Assembly: GCF_000737865.1 (NCBI RefSeq) | Contig: NZ_CP007287.1 | Coordinates: 1,206,252 to 1,270,251, forward strand | From: Bifidobacterium coryneforme | GTDB lineage: Bacteria; Actinomycetota; Actinomycetes; Actinomycetales; Bifidobacteriaceae | Length of the DNA: 64,000 nt | Direction of reading: 5' to 3' | Shown: in pieces, positions 9,626-18,986 of the stretch | Layout of the letters: every line of letters starts with the position of its first letter | Numbering within the stretch: the first letter of the stretch is position 1 | Notes under the pieces: model-generated | Seen by the model: only the letters and a program-made list of their open reading frames with translations | Told to the model about the DNA's origin: nothing | The model's database searches: none | Position numbers and translations under genes: made by a program

Positions 9626-9787
9626 TCAGGCGGTAAGCAACATGAGCGCCAGGCAGAACGCCAGGAGCCGTCCCACACACCACGACAACGTCAGCCTGAC
9701 CGCCGCCACCACCACCGCACCGACCGCGACCACGGCCAGCAAGGTCAGGCAGAACAGAGCGACGGTCTTCAATCTCGGCAGCCGCAT
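9626..9787 (-). CDS. Small two-helix membrane protein of the lysis region
   Basis: A 53-residue ORF starting MRLPRLKTVALFCLT with GGAGG 4-5 nt upstream of the ATG. Two hydrophobic helices (VALFCLTLLAVVAVGAVVVA and VGRLLAFCLALMLLTA) flank a short polar turn. No family is recognised. Its position before the amidase and holin suggests an accessory lysis role such as an antiholin, but that is inference. Confidence 0.55.
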   Translation of the reverse strand: MRLPRLKTVALFCLTLLAVVAVGAVVVAAVRLTLSWCVGRLLAFCLALMLLTA

Positions 9788-9857
9788 ACGACCTCCTCTC
9801 AAAGGGATAAAAGAAAAGCCACCCGGACGGAGTGGCATGCATGGAGGAAGGGACTGG

Positions 9858-10175
9858 TCAGCCCACGGTTGACAGGACCTTAATCTCCTCATAGATCTTC
9901 GTGCCCGTCCCATTGCCGCCCAGGCTGTGGTACGCCTGGTAGATGCGCTCCACCTCCTCCATGGCCACCAGCGGGATACTGCCCAAGGGAACGTACCTGG
10001 CATGGATCTCCAGCAGTTCGGCACGTAGGAGTGTGCGTAGCCCGGCCTCCACGGCACGGTCCCGCTCCTCCTCCTTGCGGTGCCCGTTCAGCAGCCAGCC
10101 GCAGACACCGGTCAGGACGGGTATCAGCATGGGAGACACCAGGTTCTCCACCAGATCGATCAGCACTTCATTCAT
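9858..10175 (-). CDS. Small phage protein with N-terminal membrane helix
   Basis: 105 residues: a hydrophobic N-terminal segment (LVSPMLIPVLTGVCGWLLN) followed by a charged helical domain, LLRAELLEIHARYVPLG...VERIYQAYHSLGGNGTG. Proteins of this shape are common between tail-fibre and lysis genes of Gram-positive siphophages and are often listed as holin-like or of unknown function. It overlaps the stop of the preceding tail gene by 4 bp. Confidence 0.65.
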   Translation of the reverse strand: MNEVLIDLVENLVSPMLIPVLTGVCGWLLNGHRKEEERDRAVEAGLRTLLRAELLEIHARYVPLGSIPLVAMEEVERIYQAYHSLGGNGTGTKIYEEIKVLSTVG

Positions 10176-11698
10176 CGTGCCTCCGCCCAGAACATCTGGC
10201 CACTGAAGAAGTTGGCGGTCGTATTCGCGGTACCGATGCTGATGGTGCCTTGCGGCTGGCTCTCCCCTGGTCCGAACACATGGAAGCGGCCCATGGCGTA
10301 CGAGGTGCCGTAGGCCAGCACGTCCAGGCTGTGGTCGGGCATGATCGACGGGTCCAGGCGCACCACGGGGATGGTCTTCTGTGAGGGAACGACCCCTGTC
10401 CTCACCTTGATGTTCAGTTCCAGGAAGTACACCCCGGCCCTTTTGTACAGGCGGGTAGCGCCGTTATAGTCCTCGTAGTCCGCAGACCAGCCCAGGTAGG
10501 AGGAAGGGTTGTAGTCCTTGAACCCGGCAGGCAGTTCATTCACCGTCACTCTGGACGTATACATGTTGATGCTGCCCCCGGCGAGGTCCACTCTGCCCGC
10601 CACCATCGAGGCTGAGTCGCCTTCGCGGCTCGCTACAGCCGTGAACTGGGGCTGCTGCGGGCTGGTGCCCATCGACAGACGGTCGAACTCGTCCGAATGG
10701 GTCCCCCATATCAGCCAGTACGGGTGCGTCTTGTCGTCGCCGATGCCTTGCAGCCCGCCCGTCTTGGTGCCTTGGATCAGTGTCTGGCTCAGCTGTACAC
10801 GGTCCCCGCTCGAAGCAGTCTGCAACCCACCGACCGCATGCACGCCATCCCCGGTCGCCTTGAACAGAGTGTTACCGTCCTCGTCTTTGGCCCAGAAGCC
10901 CGACTTGTCGAAGCCCACCAGCCCATCAGCCGTGGTGAACGAGCCCGACCGGATGATACCCGCGCACAGCAGGCCGATGACCGCCGCATCCACCTGCACA
11001 TCGCGTGCGGACAGTTGGTCCAAGTACATGGCGACCGGAATCGGCTCCCACTCGGACCCGTCCCACCACCACTCGGCCACAAGGGCCGGCTTATCCCCCG
11101 TCCCGTACTGCATCCACAGATCACCGCGGTTCTTGCCCTCGCCTTGAGGCGGCGTCTCGCTCCTGGTGCGTTCGATGCCCAGACGCTCCGGGTCGATGTC
11201 GGCACCCGACACGACGACTTGTACGGGCGCGGTGGGTTCGCTGCCGTTGGGGGCGGGACTACCGTCCTCACCGTGCGCGTCATCCCATGCCACAGCGGAA
11301 ACCGAATGCGAAGACCCGACCTCGTATGGGCCCAGGGCCAGCGTGCCACGGGCCGTCATTCTGCCCGCCTCCACGTTATCCACCAGGACCTGCACATGGT
11401 CGAAATCGGCGGGAACGCCGCCCTCAAGGGTGCCGTCCCAGGACACCAGCACCATGCCCGCCGCCGATTCCACATCGATACCGGACGGAACCCCCGGGGC
11501 GGTCGTGTCCCCCACCCACTGCACGATGCCCTCGCTCCCCGCTGCGGGGCCTACCAAGGTCCGCGAACCATCAACGTTATGCCAGGCGGTGCTCGCCGAG
11601 AGGCTCGTCTGCTGATGGGACGAGGAGGTGAGCGCGTCGGTGGTAGCGGCCAGCACCTGTTCCATTGGGCTGAGTGTGAGGTTTGGGTGGTATACCAT
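10172..11698 (-). CDS. Putative tail-tip/receptor-binding protein
   Basis: 508-residue structural protein. N-terminal ~50 residues, then a fibronectin-III-like section around residues 65-150 (APGVPSGIDVESAAGMVLVS), a middle region repeated in many tail proteins (GDLWMQYGTGDKPALVAEWWW; VDAAVIGLLCAGIIRSGSFT), and a C-terminal beta-rich part with DFDRL-type loops that probably binds the host surface. Position after the Tal-like protein and before lysis genes supports a tail-fibre or receptor-binding role. Exact function is inference. Confidence 0.7.
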   Translation of the reverse strand: MVYHPNLTLSPMEQVLAATTDALTSSSHQQTSLSASTAWHNVDGSRTLVGPAAGSEGIVQWVGDTTAPGVPSGIDVESAAGMVLVSWDGTLEGGVPADFDHVQVLVDNVEAGRMTARGTLALGPYEVGSSHSVSAVAWDDAHGEDGSPAPNGSEPTAPVQVVVSGADIDPERLGIERTRSETPPQGEGKNRGDLWMQYGTGDKPALVAEWWWDGSEWEPIPVAMYLDQLSARDVQVDAAVIGLLCAGIIRSGSFTTADGLVGFDKSGFWAKDEDGNTLFKATGDGVHAVGGLQTASSGDRVQLSQTLIQGTKTGGLQGIGDDKTHPYWLIWGTHSDEFDRLSMGTSPQQPQFTAVASREGDSASMVAGRVDLAGGSINMYTSRVTVNELPAGFKDYNPSSYLGWSADYEDYNGATRLYKRAGVYFLELNIKVRTGVVPSQKTIPVVRLDPSIMPDHSLDVLAYGTSYAMGRFHVFGPGESQPQGTISIGTANTTANFFSGQMFWAEAR

Positions 11699-11707
11699 TC
11701 CTGTTCC

Positions 11708-12916
11708 TTACTGGATCGGGTTGTCCATGACATCGAAGGTGATTCGTGCCTTTGTGGTCTGATTGCCCGAGATCTTCATGATCGTTCCGGGGTAGTCGCC
11801 GTCCAGCAGACTCGGGAAGCCACCAATGTGGAGTGTGGTCGGCATTCCCGGGCGCAGAGTTGCGGGCGAGCAACGGATCCCGCCTGCGGCGGTGTCAGAG
11901 AAGTCGATGTCCGCCGATATCTGGATGAGTTTGCGCTTGTTCGCCGCAAGGCGTGACCGCACATGGTCCTTGAGCACGTCCACGTTCTCCGTGTCGGTGT
12001 CCGAGTATGCGCTTTCACGCAGTATCTGTGGGTCCATGCGGCTTACGACCTCGGCCATGTCCTCCGCATATGCGGTTATCGTCGCCTCATCGGTTCCCGC
12101 ACCGCTGGCGTACCACCTCTGAATCGGGGCGGCGTGGGACACCTGGAGGTCATTAAGATGGCCCGTGCCTGGATAGTAGGTCAGTTCGACGGGGGTTGCT
12201 CCGGCATAAAGTCCGAGGTCGGCGTCCGAGCCTGCCACGAACCTGACCCGGATGTGCTGCTGGTCCGATAGATAGGGTTCGAAGGCGAAATCGGGACCGT
12301 TGACGAGATTGGCTATGTCAGTCAGGAGCTTGTCTGCTTTGTTGTTCTGGACGTTCCATGCGTGGAGCGAGCTTTTCTCCCTGGTTCCCTTCTCGTTCGC
12401 GTACGGCCAGTCGATGGGGAGTTCACCGCCCTGTTTGCGGCTCGTAGCCAGCAGCCCGATGTCACTCATGATGGCCCGGTACGAGAGCCTGTTGTAACTT
12501 ACCGTGTCGGTGCTGTATCCGTCCTTGAACGTCCCCTCGCGTACCGCGATGCGCTCGGACAGCATGTCCAAAGGTGACTCAAGAGGGAAGCTGGTATCGG
12601 ACTGTCTGTCCTGGCGGGCCCCGATGACTCCCCATAGGACGGGATCGCCTATCCGGTCATCCGTGTCGTCATCCTTCCAGCACACGCACAGGGCCCGCCT
12701 GGTCGAGTCCAGCATCCGGTTCCGCCCGATGGGGTCGTCAGCCGGGACCGCCGTCCAGGGGACGGTGAGGTTACTGGCCGACCGGTCACCCATCTCCCTG
12801 GTCGACGTGTTGAAGCTCTGCTGCCGCCCACTGGACTCCCACTGGAAGCTGGGGATGTCGATGGGGCATACGATCCGTCCATCGCGGGCGTCGCAGATGT
12901 AGTGTCTCCAGCTCAC
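11708..12916 (-). CDS. Putative tail-associated (Tal/baseplate hub-like) protein
   Basis: About 402 residues starting at a GTG (12916) that overlaps the TGA of the upstream gene as GTGA; the longer open frame upstream is a shadow. Contents include FQWESSGRQQSFNTS, TVPWTAVPADDPIG and RALCVCWKDDDTDDRIGDPVLWG, then a long mixed domain. Such a protein directly after Dit and its neighbour normally forms the tail-tip hub. No catalytic motif is evident. Confidence 0.65.
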   Translation of the reverse strand: MSWRHYICDARDGRIVCPIDIPSFQWESSGRQQSFNTSTREMGDRSASNLTVPWTAVPADDPIGRNRMLDSTRRALCVCWKDDDTDDRIGDPVLWGVIGARQDRQSDTSFPLESPLDMLSERIAVREGTFKDGYSTDTVSYNRLSYRAIMSDIGLLATSRKQGGELPIDWPYANEKGTREKSSLHAWNVQNNKADKLLTDIANLVNGPDFAFEPYLSDQQHIRVRFVAGSDADLGLYAGATPVELTYYPGTGHLNDLQVSHAAPIQRWYASGAGTDEATITAYAEDMAEVVSRMDPQILRESAYSDTDTENVDVLKDHVRSRLAANKRKLIQISADIDFSDTAAGGIRCSPATLRPGMPTTLHIGGFPSLLDGDYPGTIMKISGNQTTKARITFDVMDNPIQ

Positions 12917-13776
12917 CTGGATACCCCCACATCGGTCACTTCGAGCGACCGGAACCCCCTCCACCACCAGCGCGGCCTGCTGACAGCAGGCTTGATGGCG
13001 ACATGCACCTTGTGCGTGTCCCCGCCCGCCAACGCCACCCGCCAGCGGCACGACTGGCGCGCCCAGGGTTCAAACACCGCGCATTCGTCCTTGCCGTCAC
13101 TGACCGGCTGATCGTCGACGTACAGGTTCGCAACGAACGAACCTATCCCGCCCGACGTGGACGCCCTGTAGGCCCACACCACGTCCACCAGGCGATCCGT
13201 GGAAAGCCGGCTTGTCGTCAGGGACAACTGGTGTTGCTCCATGCTGGCCCACTGCAGGCCGTCCGTGTCCGTCCGCTGTGCGTAGCCCAGCCTGCCCAGC
13301 GACCCTCCGTAGGGGATGGCGTACTCCATGCTCTGCGCATATGTGGCCGACATCGTGGAGGCCGCACCCGCTGGCATGACGAAGGACCGTAGCGGCAACG
13401 CACCTGACGGCAGGTCAGGCATCGGGGTTGATGCGGACGGTGTCCCTTCGGCCACGTGCAGGCTCACCTGGCCGCCAGCCTTGGTGTCCGCTAAAAGGTA
13501 GACGGTATCGATGCGTGGGTAGGCGCTGTCTCCCGCCGACACAGCCTCCTCAGTCGGCCCGCCAGGCCAGTACGCCTCCACAAACCCGTCCGCCAGGCCG
13601 TCGGAACATACAGCCACCCCGGAAGCCGCCTTGTACCGGAGTCCGGAGTCGCCGGACACCTCCAGCCCTTCGACCACGCCCGTATTTTCGTAGTGCGCCG
13701 CCAGGATGCGGCGGTGCGTCAACGCATCAAGTCCGTTGCCATCCACGTCCTGGGCAACACCCAAAGCCGTCACCAT
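12913..13776 (-). CDS. Phage tail-tip structural protein, function unassigned
   Basis: 287 residues. The N-terminus (MVTALGVAQDVDGNGLDALT) and an early beta-rich section containing YKAASGVAVCSDGLADG and YPRIDTVYLLADTKAG resemble the N-terminal part of phage baseplate upper or receptor-binding proteins. It lies between Dit and the Tal-like protein and overlaps the latter by 4 bp, so it is probably part of the tail tip. Confidence 0.65.
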   Translation of the reverse strand: MVTALGVAQDVDGNGLDALTHRRILAAHYENTGVVEGLEVSGDSGLRYKAASGVAVCSDGLADGFVEAYWPGGPTEEAVSAGDSAYPRIDTVYLLADTKAGGQVSLHVAEGTPSASTPMPDLPSGALPLRSFVMPAGAASTMSATYAQSMEYAIPYGGSLGRLGYAQRTDTDGLQWASMEQHQLSLTTSRLSTDRLVDVVWAYRASTSGGIGSFVANLYVDDQPVSDGKDECAVFEPWARQSCRWRVALAGGDTHKVHVAIKPAVSRPRWWWRGFRSLEVTDVGVSR

Positions 13777-13809
13777 AAGAACCTCCTCTATATGTATTTC
13801 GCTTGCCTG

Positions 13810-14682
13810 TCAGATGTAGGTGTCGCACGTAAGCACGTCCACCCAGCCGCCGCCTGCACTCAGCAGACGAAGCATGATGTCACCGCCCGGCTCGATTTGG
13901 GGGAAACCGCGCCGCACCAGTCCCCTGCTGACATCCACACCGCCCATCATGGCGGTCTGCGAACGGCAGTCCAGAACCAGAGGCACACCTGGGCTCACGC
14001 GCCCCCTCCACTCAAGGCCGCCGCCCTTGCCCCACATGAACAGGAGACCATCGGGCCAGTCACCGTTGGCCGTCAGCACCGGGTAGGCGCAGGTGGTGCC
14101 CGCGTTGCGCAACAGAAGCCTGCTCTGGTCGGCAGACTGCACCCCGTAATCCAGCGGGTACGCAAGTCCACGCCCCCCATCGCCGTACGACAGCCCGCCA
14201 GGGGTGGCCTCAGGGGCGACGATCTGTCCAGTTTGCGCCTCCCAAGCCAGACGTTCAGGTCTCGGACACACAAAGGTGAGCGTGCCTGAAAGCAGCTGAC
14301 GGCTCCAGTCCGACCCGTACTCCGAGCGCAGATAGCACTCGACATACGTGTCCTCGCCCTCGTCAGCCACTCGCAGTCGTAGCATTCGACCGCTCATGGA
14401 GTTCACCTGCCGCGCCAGGGCCTGCAGCTCGGAACGGAGGGTGCCTACAAGGTCGATGTGGATGGTAACGGTGCGCGCGGAATACGAGATACCGTCCGCG
14501 GGGACATCGTGTGCGCCGTTGCCCCATGCTCGTTCCACCAGCTCGGTCTTGATCGGAGGAGTGGACAGCCACCCCTCGATGCCTTCCTTGGCGATCATCA
14601 CGCCGCGCCCATCCGGGGGCCGGGACCGGCCCCCATGGAATCGCACCGTACGGTCACCGTCGTAGAGATACGCGTCAGCCAT
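13810..14682 (-). CDS. Distal tail protein (Dit-like)
   Basis: Expected to form the ring joining tail tube and tip. About 290 residues: an N-terminal domain with GIEGWLSTPPIKTELVERAWG, GISYSARTVTIHIDL and ALARQVNSMSGRMLRLRV typical of siphovirus Dit, then a galectin-like C-terminal domain. Two adjacent ATGs (14685, 14682) exist; the second has AAGGAG 6 nt upstream and overlaps the tape-measure stop as TGATG. Confidence 0.8.
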   Translation of the reverse strand: MADAYLYDGDRTVRFHGGRSRPPDGRGVMIAKEGIEGWLSTPPIKTELVERAWGNGAHDVPADGISYSARTVTIHIDLVGTLRSELQALARQVNSMSGRMLRLRVADEGEDTYVECYLRSEYGSDWSRQLLSGTLTFVCPRPERLAWEAQTGQIVAPEATPGGLSYGDGGRGLAYPLDYGVQSADQSRLLLRNAGTTCAYPVLTANGDWPDGLLFMWGKGGGLEWRGRVSPGVPLVLDCRSQTAMMGGVDVSRGLVRRGFPQIEPGGDIMLRLLSAGGGWVDVLTCDTYI

Positions 14683-17600
14683 CATTGACTCCTTACCGTC
14701 TGCATCGCCGCAGCCGCCAGCTGGCGACCGAGGATGGTGCCTTCGACGAAGGGGTTGCTCACCCCATAGTTGGTGATGTTGACCTCCTGCGCGAAAGCAG
14801 GAGACCCCTTGCCTGGGTGTCCGCCCTGGGAGGACGGACCATCCGCCGAGACGCTGGCACCAATCCGCATGGCGGCGACCGTAGACCTGGCCTTACGTGC
14901 GGCCATGTCAGCCATCTGGGTCACCGAGTCATAGAGCGCAGGAGCGCCATCTTCGACACCCTTTGCGATGCCTGCGGGGATGAAGGGACCCACCTGCTTC
15001 GCCATCACCCGGGAGGGCGAGTGGATACCTAGACGGTCCTTGATCCATTTGGGTATCCAATCGGCCACGGACGCAATCCTGTCCTTGAGCCACTGCTTGG
15101 CATTCTCCATGCCCCGCCACAGACCCTCGATGGCATTCCTGCCGATGTCGCTCAGCCAGGAACCCGCACCGCTGAACGCGCCCAGGATCCAGTCCTTGAC
15201 ATTGCCGAACATCTGACCGCACCACTCGCCGAGGGCGAGCGCGGCATCAACCAGGCCGTTGATGATCTTCCTGCCCACCTCGCCCCAGTCCGCGTTGACA
15301 ATGCCGTTCCATATGGCCTCGACTATCTTGACAACCGCATCGAGGATGTAAGCGATGGCTTTGATAAGTCCAACAGCGAGCGCCCAGATTATTTTGAGTC
15401 CAGCTTCTGTTATCTCTGGCATGTTGTTGATAAGTCCCGTTACCAGATTTTCGAGTATCTGACAGGCGGCTTCGATGATCTTGTCGAGATTGTCGACAAT
15501 TCCTCTCACCAAGGCTTCCACGAATTGCACGGCGACTTCGAGGATCAGGGGAAGGTTGTCGATCAGCCCCTGGGCCACGGCGGCGATGATGTCCAAGGCC
15601 GCGTCCACCAGCTGCGGCAGTGCCTGGTCGATTCCCTCGATCAGGCCTTGTATGAGCTTGAGCGCTGACTCAATCAGAGAGGGCAGGTTGTCCACAATTC
15701 CCCGGGCCAGGCTCTTGACGATGGTCAGGGCCGCCTCTATAAGCTGCGGGAGACTTGTGGTGAATCCATCGACCAGGCCCTTGATGAGTGTAGTCGCCGC
15801 AGTGATGATGGCGGGCATATTGTCCGCAATGGCCTTGGCGAGGGTCTTGACGATGGTCATGGCCGCCGTGGTGATGGCGGGCAGCGCGTCCACCAGTCCC
15901 TGCGCGAGCATACTTATCAGGTCAGTGGCGGCGGTGACCATGTCGGGGAGGCTCTGTGTCAGTCCCGACACGAGGCTGTCGAGAATCTCGCCGAACGACT
16001 GCGCCAGTGTTGGCCAAGACCTCATGACCCCTGAAATCAGACCGTTGACGAGACTGGTTCCGGCATCCAAGAGCGCCGGTAGTGCCGTGCCCAGTGCGCG
16101 CACGATGGCGGGCACCATCCCAGCGAACGACTCCGCCGCCTTGGGTATTCCCGAAGCGATGCCGTCCGCCATCCTGGATACCTGTCCACTAAACGCCGTC
16201 ATGTCACCGCCTGTCGCGGCCAGTCCGATGACGGCTGCGGTCAGTACGCCGACCGGCCCGCTGAGAATCTTCAACGGTCCATTGAGGCCGCCGAGCATGC
16301 CGCCGACTACCGGCACCCGCGTGAGCAGGCCTGCGAGCCCTTCGGAGCCGAGGGCCACGAATGCCGCCGTGAGCGGCCCCAGGATCGGCTTGAGTGATGC
16401 AAGCTTGCCGGTGAGTGCGTCGGAGTTCTCGCCGAATCCGCGGAACCTGTCGGTCAGCCAGTCCACTACCGGGCCGATCTTGTCTCCCAAAGCGGCCCCT
16501 ATGGCCGAGGCTTTCTCCTCGATTGGTGCGAGGGCCTGGGTAATGGCATTGAGCAACGGTGCAAGTCTGGGGAGCAGGCCCGATTGCAGGTTCTGGCCTA
16601 TACGGCTCCATGCCGCCTGGAGATCATCGATGCCTTTCATATGACTGAAGCCATCGCTAATGAGCGCGCCTATGCTGTCGGCCCCTGCGGCCACAGCTCC
16701 GGTGGCGAAGCTTTTGACGGTCTGTCCCACACTGCTGACGGCGGACGCGATGCCCCTACCTATGCCCGACAAGGCAGAGGTAACCATGCTTGCCAGAGAA
16801 CCGAGTATCTTGCCAATACCCGAGAAGGCGACGGCGAACGCCTTGCCAAGGCCTTCGGCGACCACCTTCCCGACCTCCATGACGAGCGAAAACGCCGCCT
16901 TGGCCGTTGGGGGGATCTCGGAAAATCCACCCTTGATCTTGCCGACGGCGGCTCCGAGCGCGCCGCCGAGGGACGATGCCAGCTGTGTGACAGCTGGCAT
17001 CATGGGGGACAGAGCCGATTTGAACCTGGTCCCCAGACCCTGGAACGGGGTGCTGATGGCGGAACCCATATTGAGGAACATCGTTCCCGCGGAGGACGCA
17101 AAGTTGGATACGTGCCCCTCGACAGCCGTCATGTCCCGTCCTGCCGCGCTGACAGCCGGGGACAGAAACTCTCCCGCCTTCTGCCCGACCACCGACAAGG
17201 GTGCCATGATGGATGCCGCCGCGGCTGAGGTCTGCGAGGAGAGAGTTGAGAATGCAGAGGAGACAGCGGAAGCCGCCCGTGAGGCGATGGCGGACACCTG
17301 GGAAGAGACGGATTCTGCGATGGACACGGTTGACAGGAGCGCCCGCCCCACACCGTCCGCAACAGTGGAGGACATTGATGAAATCTTCTGCCCCGTGGAT
17401 TGGAACAGGGCAAGGACCTGGTACGAGACGTTCCCGAAGGCCGAGATCACAGGTCCTGCGAACGTGGAGAGAACCGCGCCAATACTGCCGACTGCGGAGG
17501 ACACCGACGAGACCACCGGTTGAAAGAACCCTGCGACAGAGTAGGCCAGCGCCGACAGACCGGCCCCGACCGTCGAAACCAGGTTCGTGGCCCACGACCC

Positions 17601-18191
17601 GACGAGGGTCCCTACACGGGTGAGTTCGGCCCACACCCCCTGCCCGACTTCTGCTACGCTCTTCGTCAGCTCCAGGGAAAGGTCCTGTAGGGCCTTGGCG
17701 ATGGCCCCGGTTAGGAGTGACAGGCTGGAGGAGATGGATGAAATGAAAGGTGTTGCGCTAATCCCGGAGGATGCGAGGGAGTAGCTGGTCTTCAAAGCAC
17801 TGCCCAGGCTACCGGTCTTGCCGATCAACGAGTCGATCTGGGCCGTGAGCTGTCCCAGGACGCCGGTCTGATGCTCAGTCGTTTCTGTTGCGGTCCTCGT
17901 GGCAGCGGATAGGGAGGACTGGGCTGCTTCCAGCTGCTTGACGCCCGCCGCCGTATCCGCGCGAAGCTTGTCAATACCAGTGCTGGACAGGTCCCGGGTC
18001 AGCCTGTCCATGCTGGACTGGAGCTCCTTACCGAGGGTGCGCCCTATGCCTGTGCCGCAGCCCTTGAACGCGTCGGCCAGGGCCTTGGCACCGGCCTCGC
18101 CGGCAAACTTCACGCCTTTGGAGACGGATGCTTTGAAACCGGTCATCACCGGGAAGATGTGTATGGCCCCCTGGCCGACGATGGCTGTCAT
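14682..18191 (-). CDS. Tail tape measure protein
   Basis: Sets tail length and is ejected during infection. About 1169 residues from MTAIVGQGAIHIFPVMTG. It has an N-terminal coiled region (~40-130), a long Ser/Ala-rich low-complexity section, hydrophobic segments around residues 500-700, then at least ten tandem 22-residue amphipathic repeats (DNA 15315-15974), and a C-terminal region RLGIHSPSRVMAKQVGPFI typical of tape measures. ATG at 18191 has AAGGAG 5 nt upstream; the Arg-rich extension upstream is a shadow of the chaperone gene. Confidence 0.93.
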   Translation of the reverse strand: MTAIVGQGAIHIFPVMTGFKASVSKGVKFAGEAGAKALADAFKGCGTGIGRTLGKELQSSMDRLTRDLSSTGIDKLRADTAAGVKQLEAAQSSLSAATRTATETTEHQTGVLGQLTAQIDSLIGKTGSLGSALKTSYSLASSGISATPFISSISSSLSLLTGAIAKALQDLSLELTKSVAEVGQGVWAELTRVGTLVGSWATNLVSTVGAGLSALAYSVAGFFQPVVSSVSSAVGSIGAVLSTFAGPVISAFGNVSYQVLALFQSTGQKISSMSSTVADGVGRALLSTVSIAESVSSQVSAIASRAASAVSSAFSTLSSQTSAAAASIMAPLSVVGQKAGEFLSPAVSAAGRDMTAVEGHVSNFASSAGTMFLNMGSAISTPFQGLGTRFKSALSPMMPAVTQLASSLGGALGAAVGKIKGGFSEIPPTAKAAFSLVMEVGKVVAEGLGKAFAVAFSGIGKILGSLASMVTSALSGIGRGIASAVSSVGQTVKSFATGAVAAGADSIGALISDGFSHMKGIDDLQAAWSRIGQNLQSGLLPRLAPLLNAITQALAPIEEKASAIGAALGDKIGPVVDWLTDRFRGFGENSDALTGKLASLKPILGPLTAAFVALGSEGLAGLLTRVPVVGGMLGGLNGPLKILSGPVGVLTAAVIGLAATGGDMTAFSGQVSRMADGIASGIPKAAESFAGMVPAIVRALGTALPALLDAGTSLVNGLISGVMRSWPTLAQSFGEILDSLVSGLTQSLPDMVTAATDLISMLAQGLVDALPAITTAAMTIVKTLAKAIADNMPAIITAATTLIKGLVDGFTTSLPQLIEAALTIVKSLARGIVDNLPSLIESALKLIQGLIEGIDQALPQLVDAALDIIAAVAQGLIDNLPLILEVAVQFVEALVRGIVDNLDKIIEAACQILENLVTGLINNMPEITEAGLKIIWALAVGLIKAIAYILDAVVKIVEAIWNGIVNADWGEVGRKIINGLVDAALALGEWCGQMFGNVKDWILGAFSGAGSWLSDIGRNAIEGLWRGMENAKQWLKDRIASVADWIPKWIKDRLGIHSPSRVMAKQVGPFIPAGIAKGVEDGAPALYDSVTQMADMAARKARSTVAAMRIGASVSADGPSSQGGHPGKGSPAFAQEVNITNYGVSNPFVEGTILGRQLAAAAMQTVRSQ
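15315..15974 (-). repeat. Ten tandem 66-bp (22-residue) repeats in the tape measure gene
   Basis: Consecutive units such as LARGIVDNLPSLIESALKLI are each exactly 22 residues long with conserved L/V-x-x-G-[ILF] at the start and L-P-x-[LI] in the middle. DNA units have diverged, so this is a protein-level repeat. Repeat number probably tracks tail length. Confidence 0.85.
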
Positions 18192-18213
18192 GGCGTCTCC
18201 TTGGCGTGTGCCG

Positions 18214-18564
18214 CTAGCTAGTGAACTTGATTTCCGCGTCGAGTTCGCGGAGGGCCTGCTCCCGTTCCTCCGGGCTGACCTCGTATCGGGCCTTCTCCTC
18301 GATGTCCGCCTGGACCGCCCACGGGGTCGCCTTCTCAAAGGTCTTCCGATCCTTGATGGACGCCGCAAGCAGGAACAGGTCGTTCATGCCGACCGGGTAG
18401 GCCCACCCGGCCACTTCCGCACCCAGAGGCGTGGACGTGTCGGCCATGGCATGCCGGGTGAGACGCACCGCCTCACCCAGCAGACCCGGCTCTTTCTGCC
18501 CGGTTCCAATCCCGTAGCAGCCCCTCAGTGTCGCCGTCAGAGTGTCCGGGTGTTCGTGGTACAC
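18214..18564 (-). CDS. Tail assembly chaperone, T-frame (gpT-like)
   Basis: 116 residues from a GTG at 18564. It lies between the first chaperone gene and the tape measure, the position of the T frame of the gpG/gpGT pair that coats the tape measure during assembly. The frame is -1 relative to the upstream gene and is open back through its last ~10 codons, so a -1 ribosomal frameshift could make a G-T fusion. I see no canonical XXXYYYZ slippery heptamer, and independent initiation at the GTG is the alternative. Confidence 0.65.
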   Translation of the reverse strand: MYHEHPDTLTATLRGCYGIGTGQKEPGLLGEAVRLTRHAMADTSTPLGAEVAGWAYPVGMNDLFLLAASIKDRKTFEKATPWAVQADIEEKARYEVSPEEREQALRELDAEIKFTS

Positions 18565-18578
18565 CCTGGCGACGAAAG

Positions 18579-18962
18579 CTATTCCGGGAGTGAGGCCCCG
18601 GACATCTTCTCAACGACACGGAAGTACTTCGTCGCGAAGTCCTGCACCTCGGCGAACGAATGCTCCAGAACCAACTGAGCCGTCTTCTCGTCCTCACACA
18701 TGGCATCCAGCAGTTCACGCAGCTGCGCGACCGCCCCCTGCTCCTCCAGGGAGCTGAGCTTTTCGACCTCCTGCACCGAGAAGAGCAGGGGCACTTCGAC
18801 CACCTTCCCGTCATGGAACTTGGCGACGAAGGCCTTGCCCTTCTCCAGGATGATGTACTTGACGCTCAGCTCATCTCGCAGAGCGTCGATGATCTTGTCC
18901 TCGTCGAAATTGTCGAAGTCATAATCAGCCTGTGTCTGCTCGTCGATGGGGTTCATTTGCAT
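18579..18962 (-). CDS. Tail assembly chaperone, G-frame (gpG-like)
   Basis: 127-residue acidic protein starting MQMNPIDEQTQADYDF, with FHDGKVVEVPLLFSVQEVEK and a helical C-terminal half ending MSGASLPE. Size, acidity and location immediately downstream of the major tail protein and upstream of the T frame and tape measure fit the first tail-assembly chaperone of siphophages. Confidence 0.75.
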   Translation of the reverse strand: MQMNPIDEQTQADYDFDNFDEDKIIDALRDELSVKYIILEKGKAFVAKFHDGKVVEVPLLFSVQEVEKLSSLEEQGAVAQLRELLDAMCEDEKTAQLVLEHSFAEVQDFATKYFRVVEKMSGASLPE

Positions 18963-18986
18963 TGTTCTCCTTTGCTTTCTTTCTGA

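Noticed and set aside
8188-9636. 482-residue plus-strand ORF over the lysis genes
   Set aside because: Lies opposite the holin and amidase whose motifs are clear; no ribosome-binding site and low-complexity translation.
10697-11956. 419-residue plus-strand ORF over the tail-tip gene
   Set aside because: Antisense shadow of the minus-strand tail protein at 10172-11698.
15315-15974. 66-bp periodic sequence as a CRISPR array
   Set aside because: The period is in protein-coding units with no conserved DNA repeat and no spacers; no cas genes are present.
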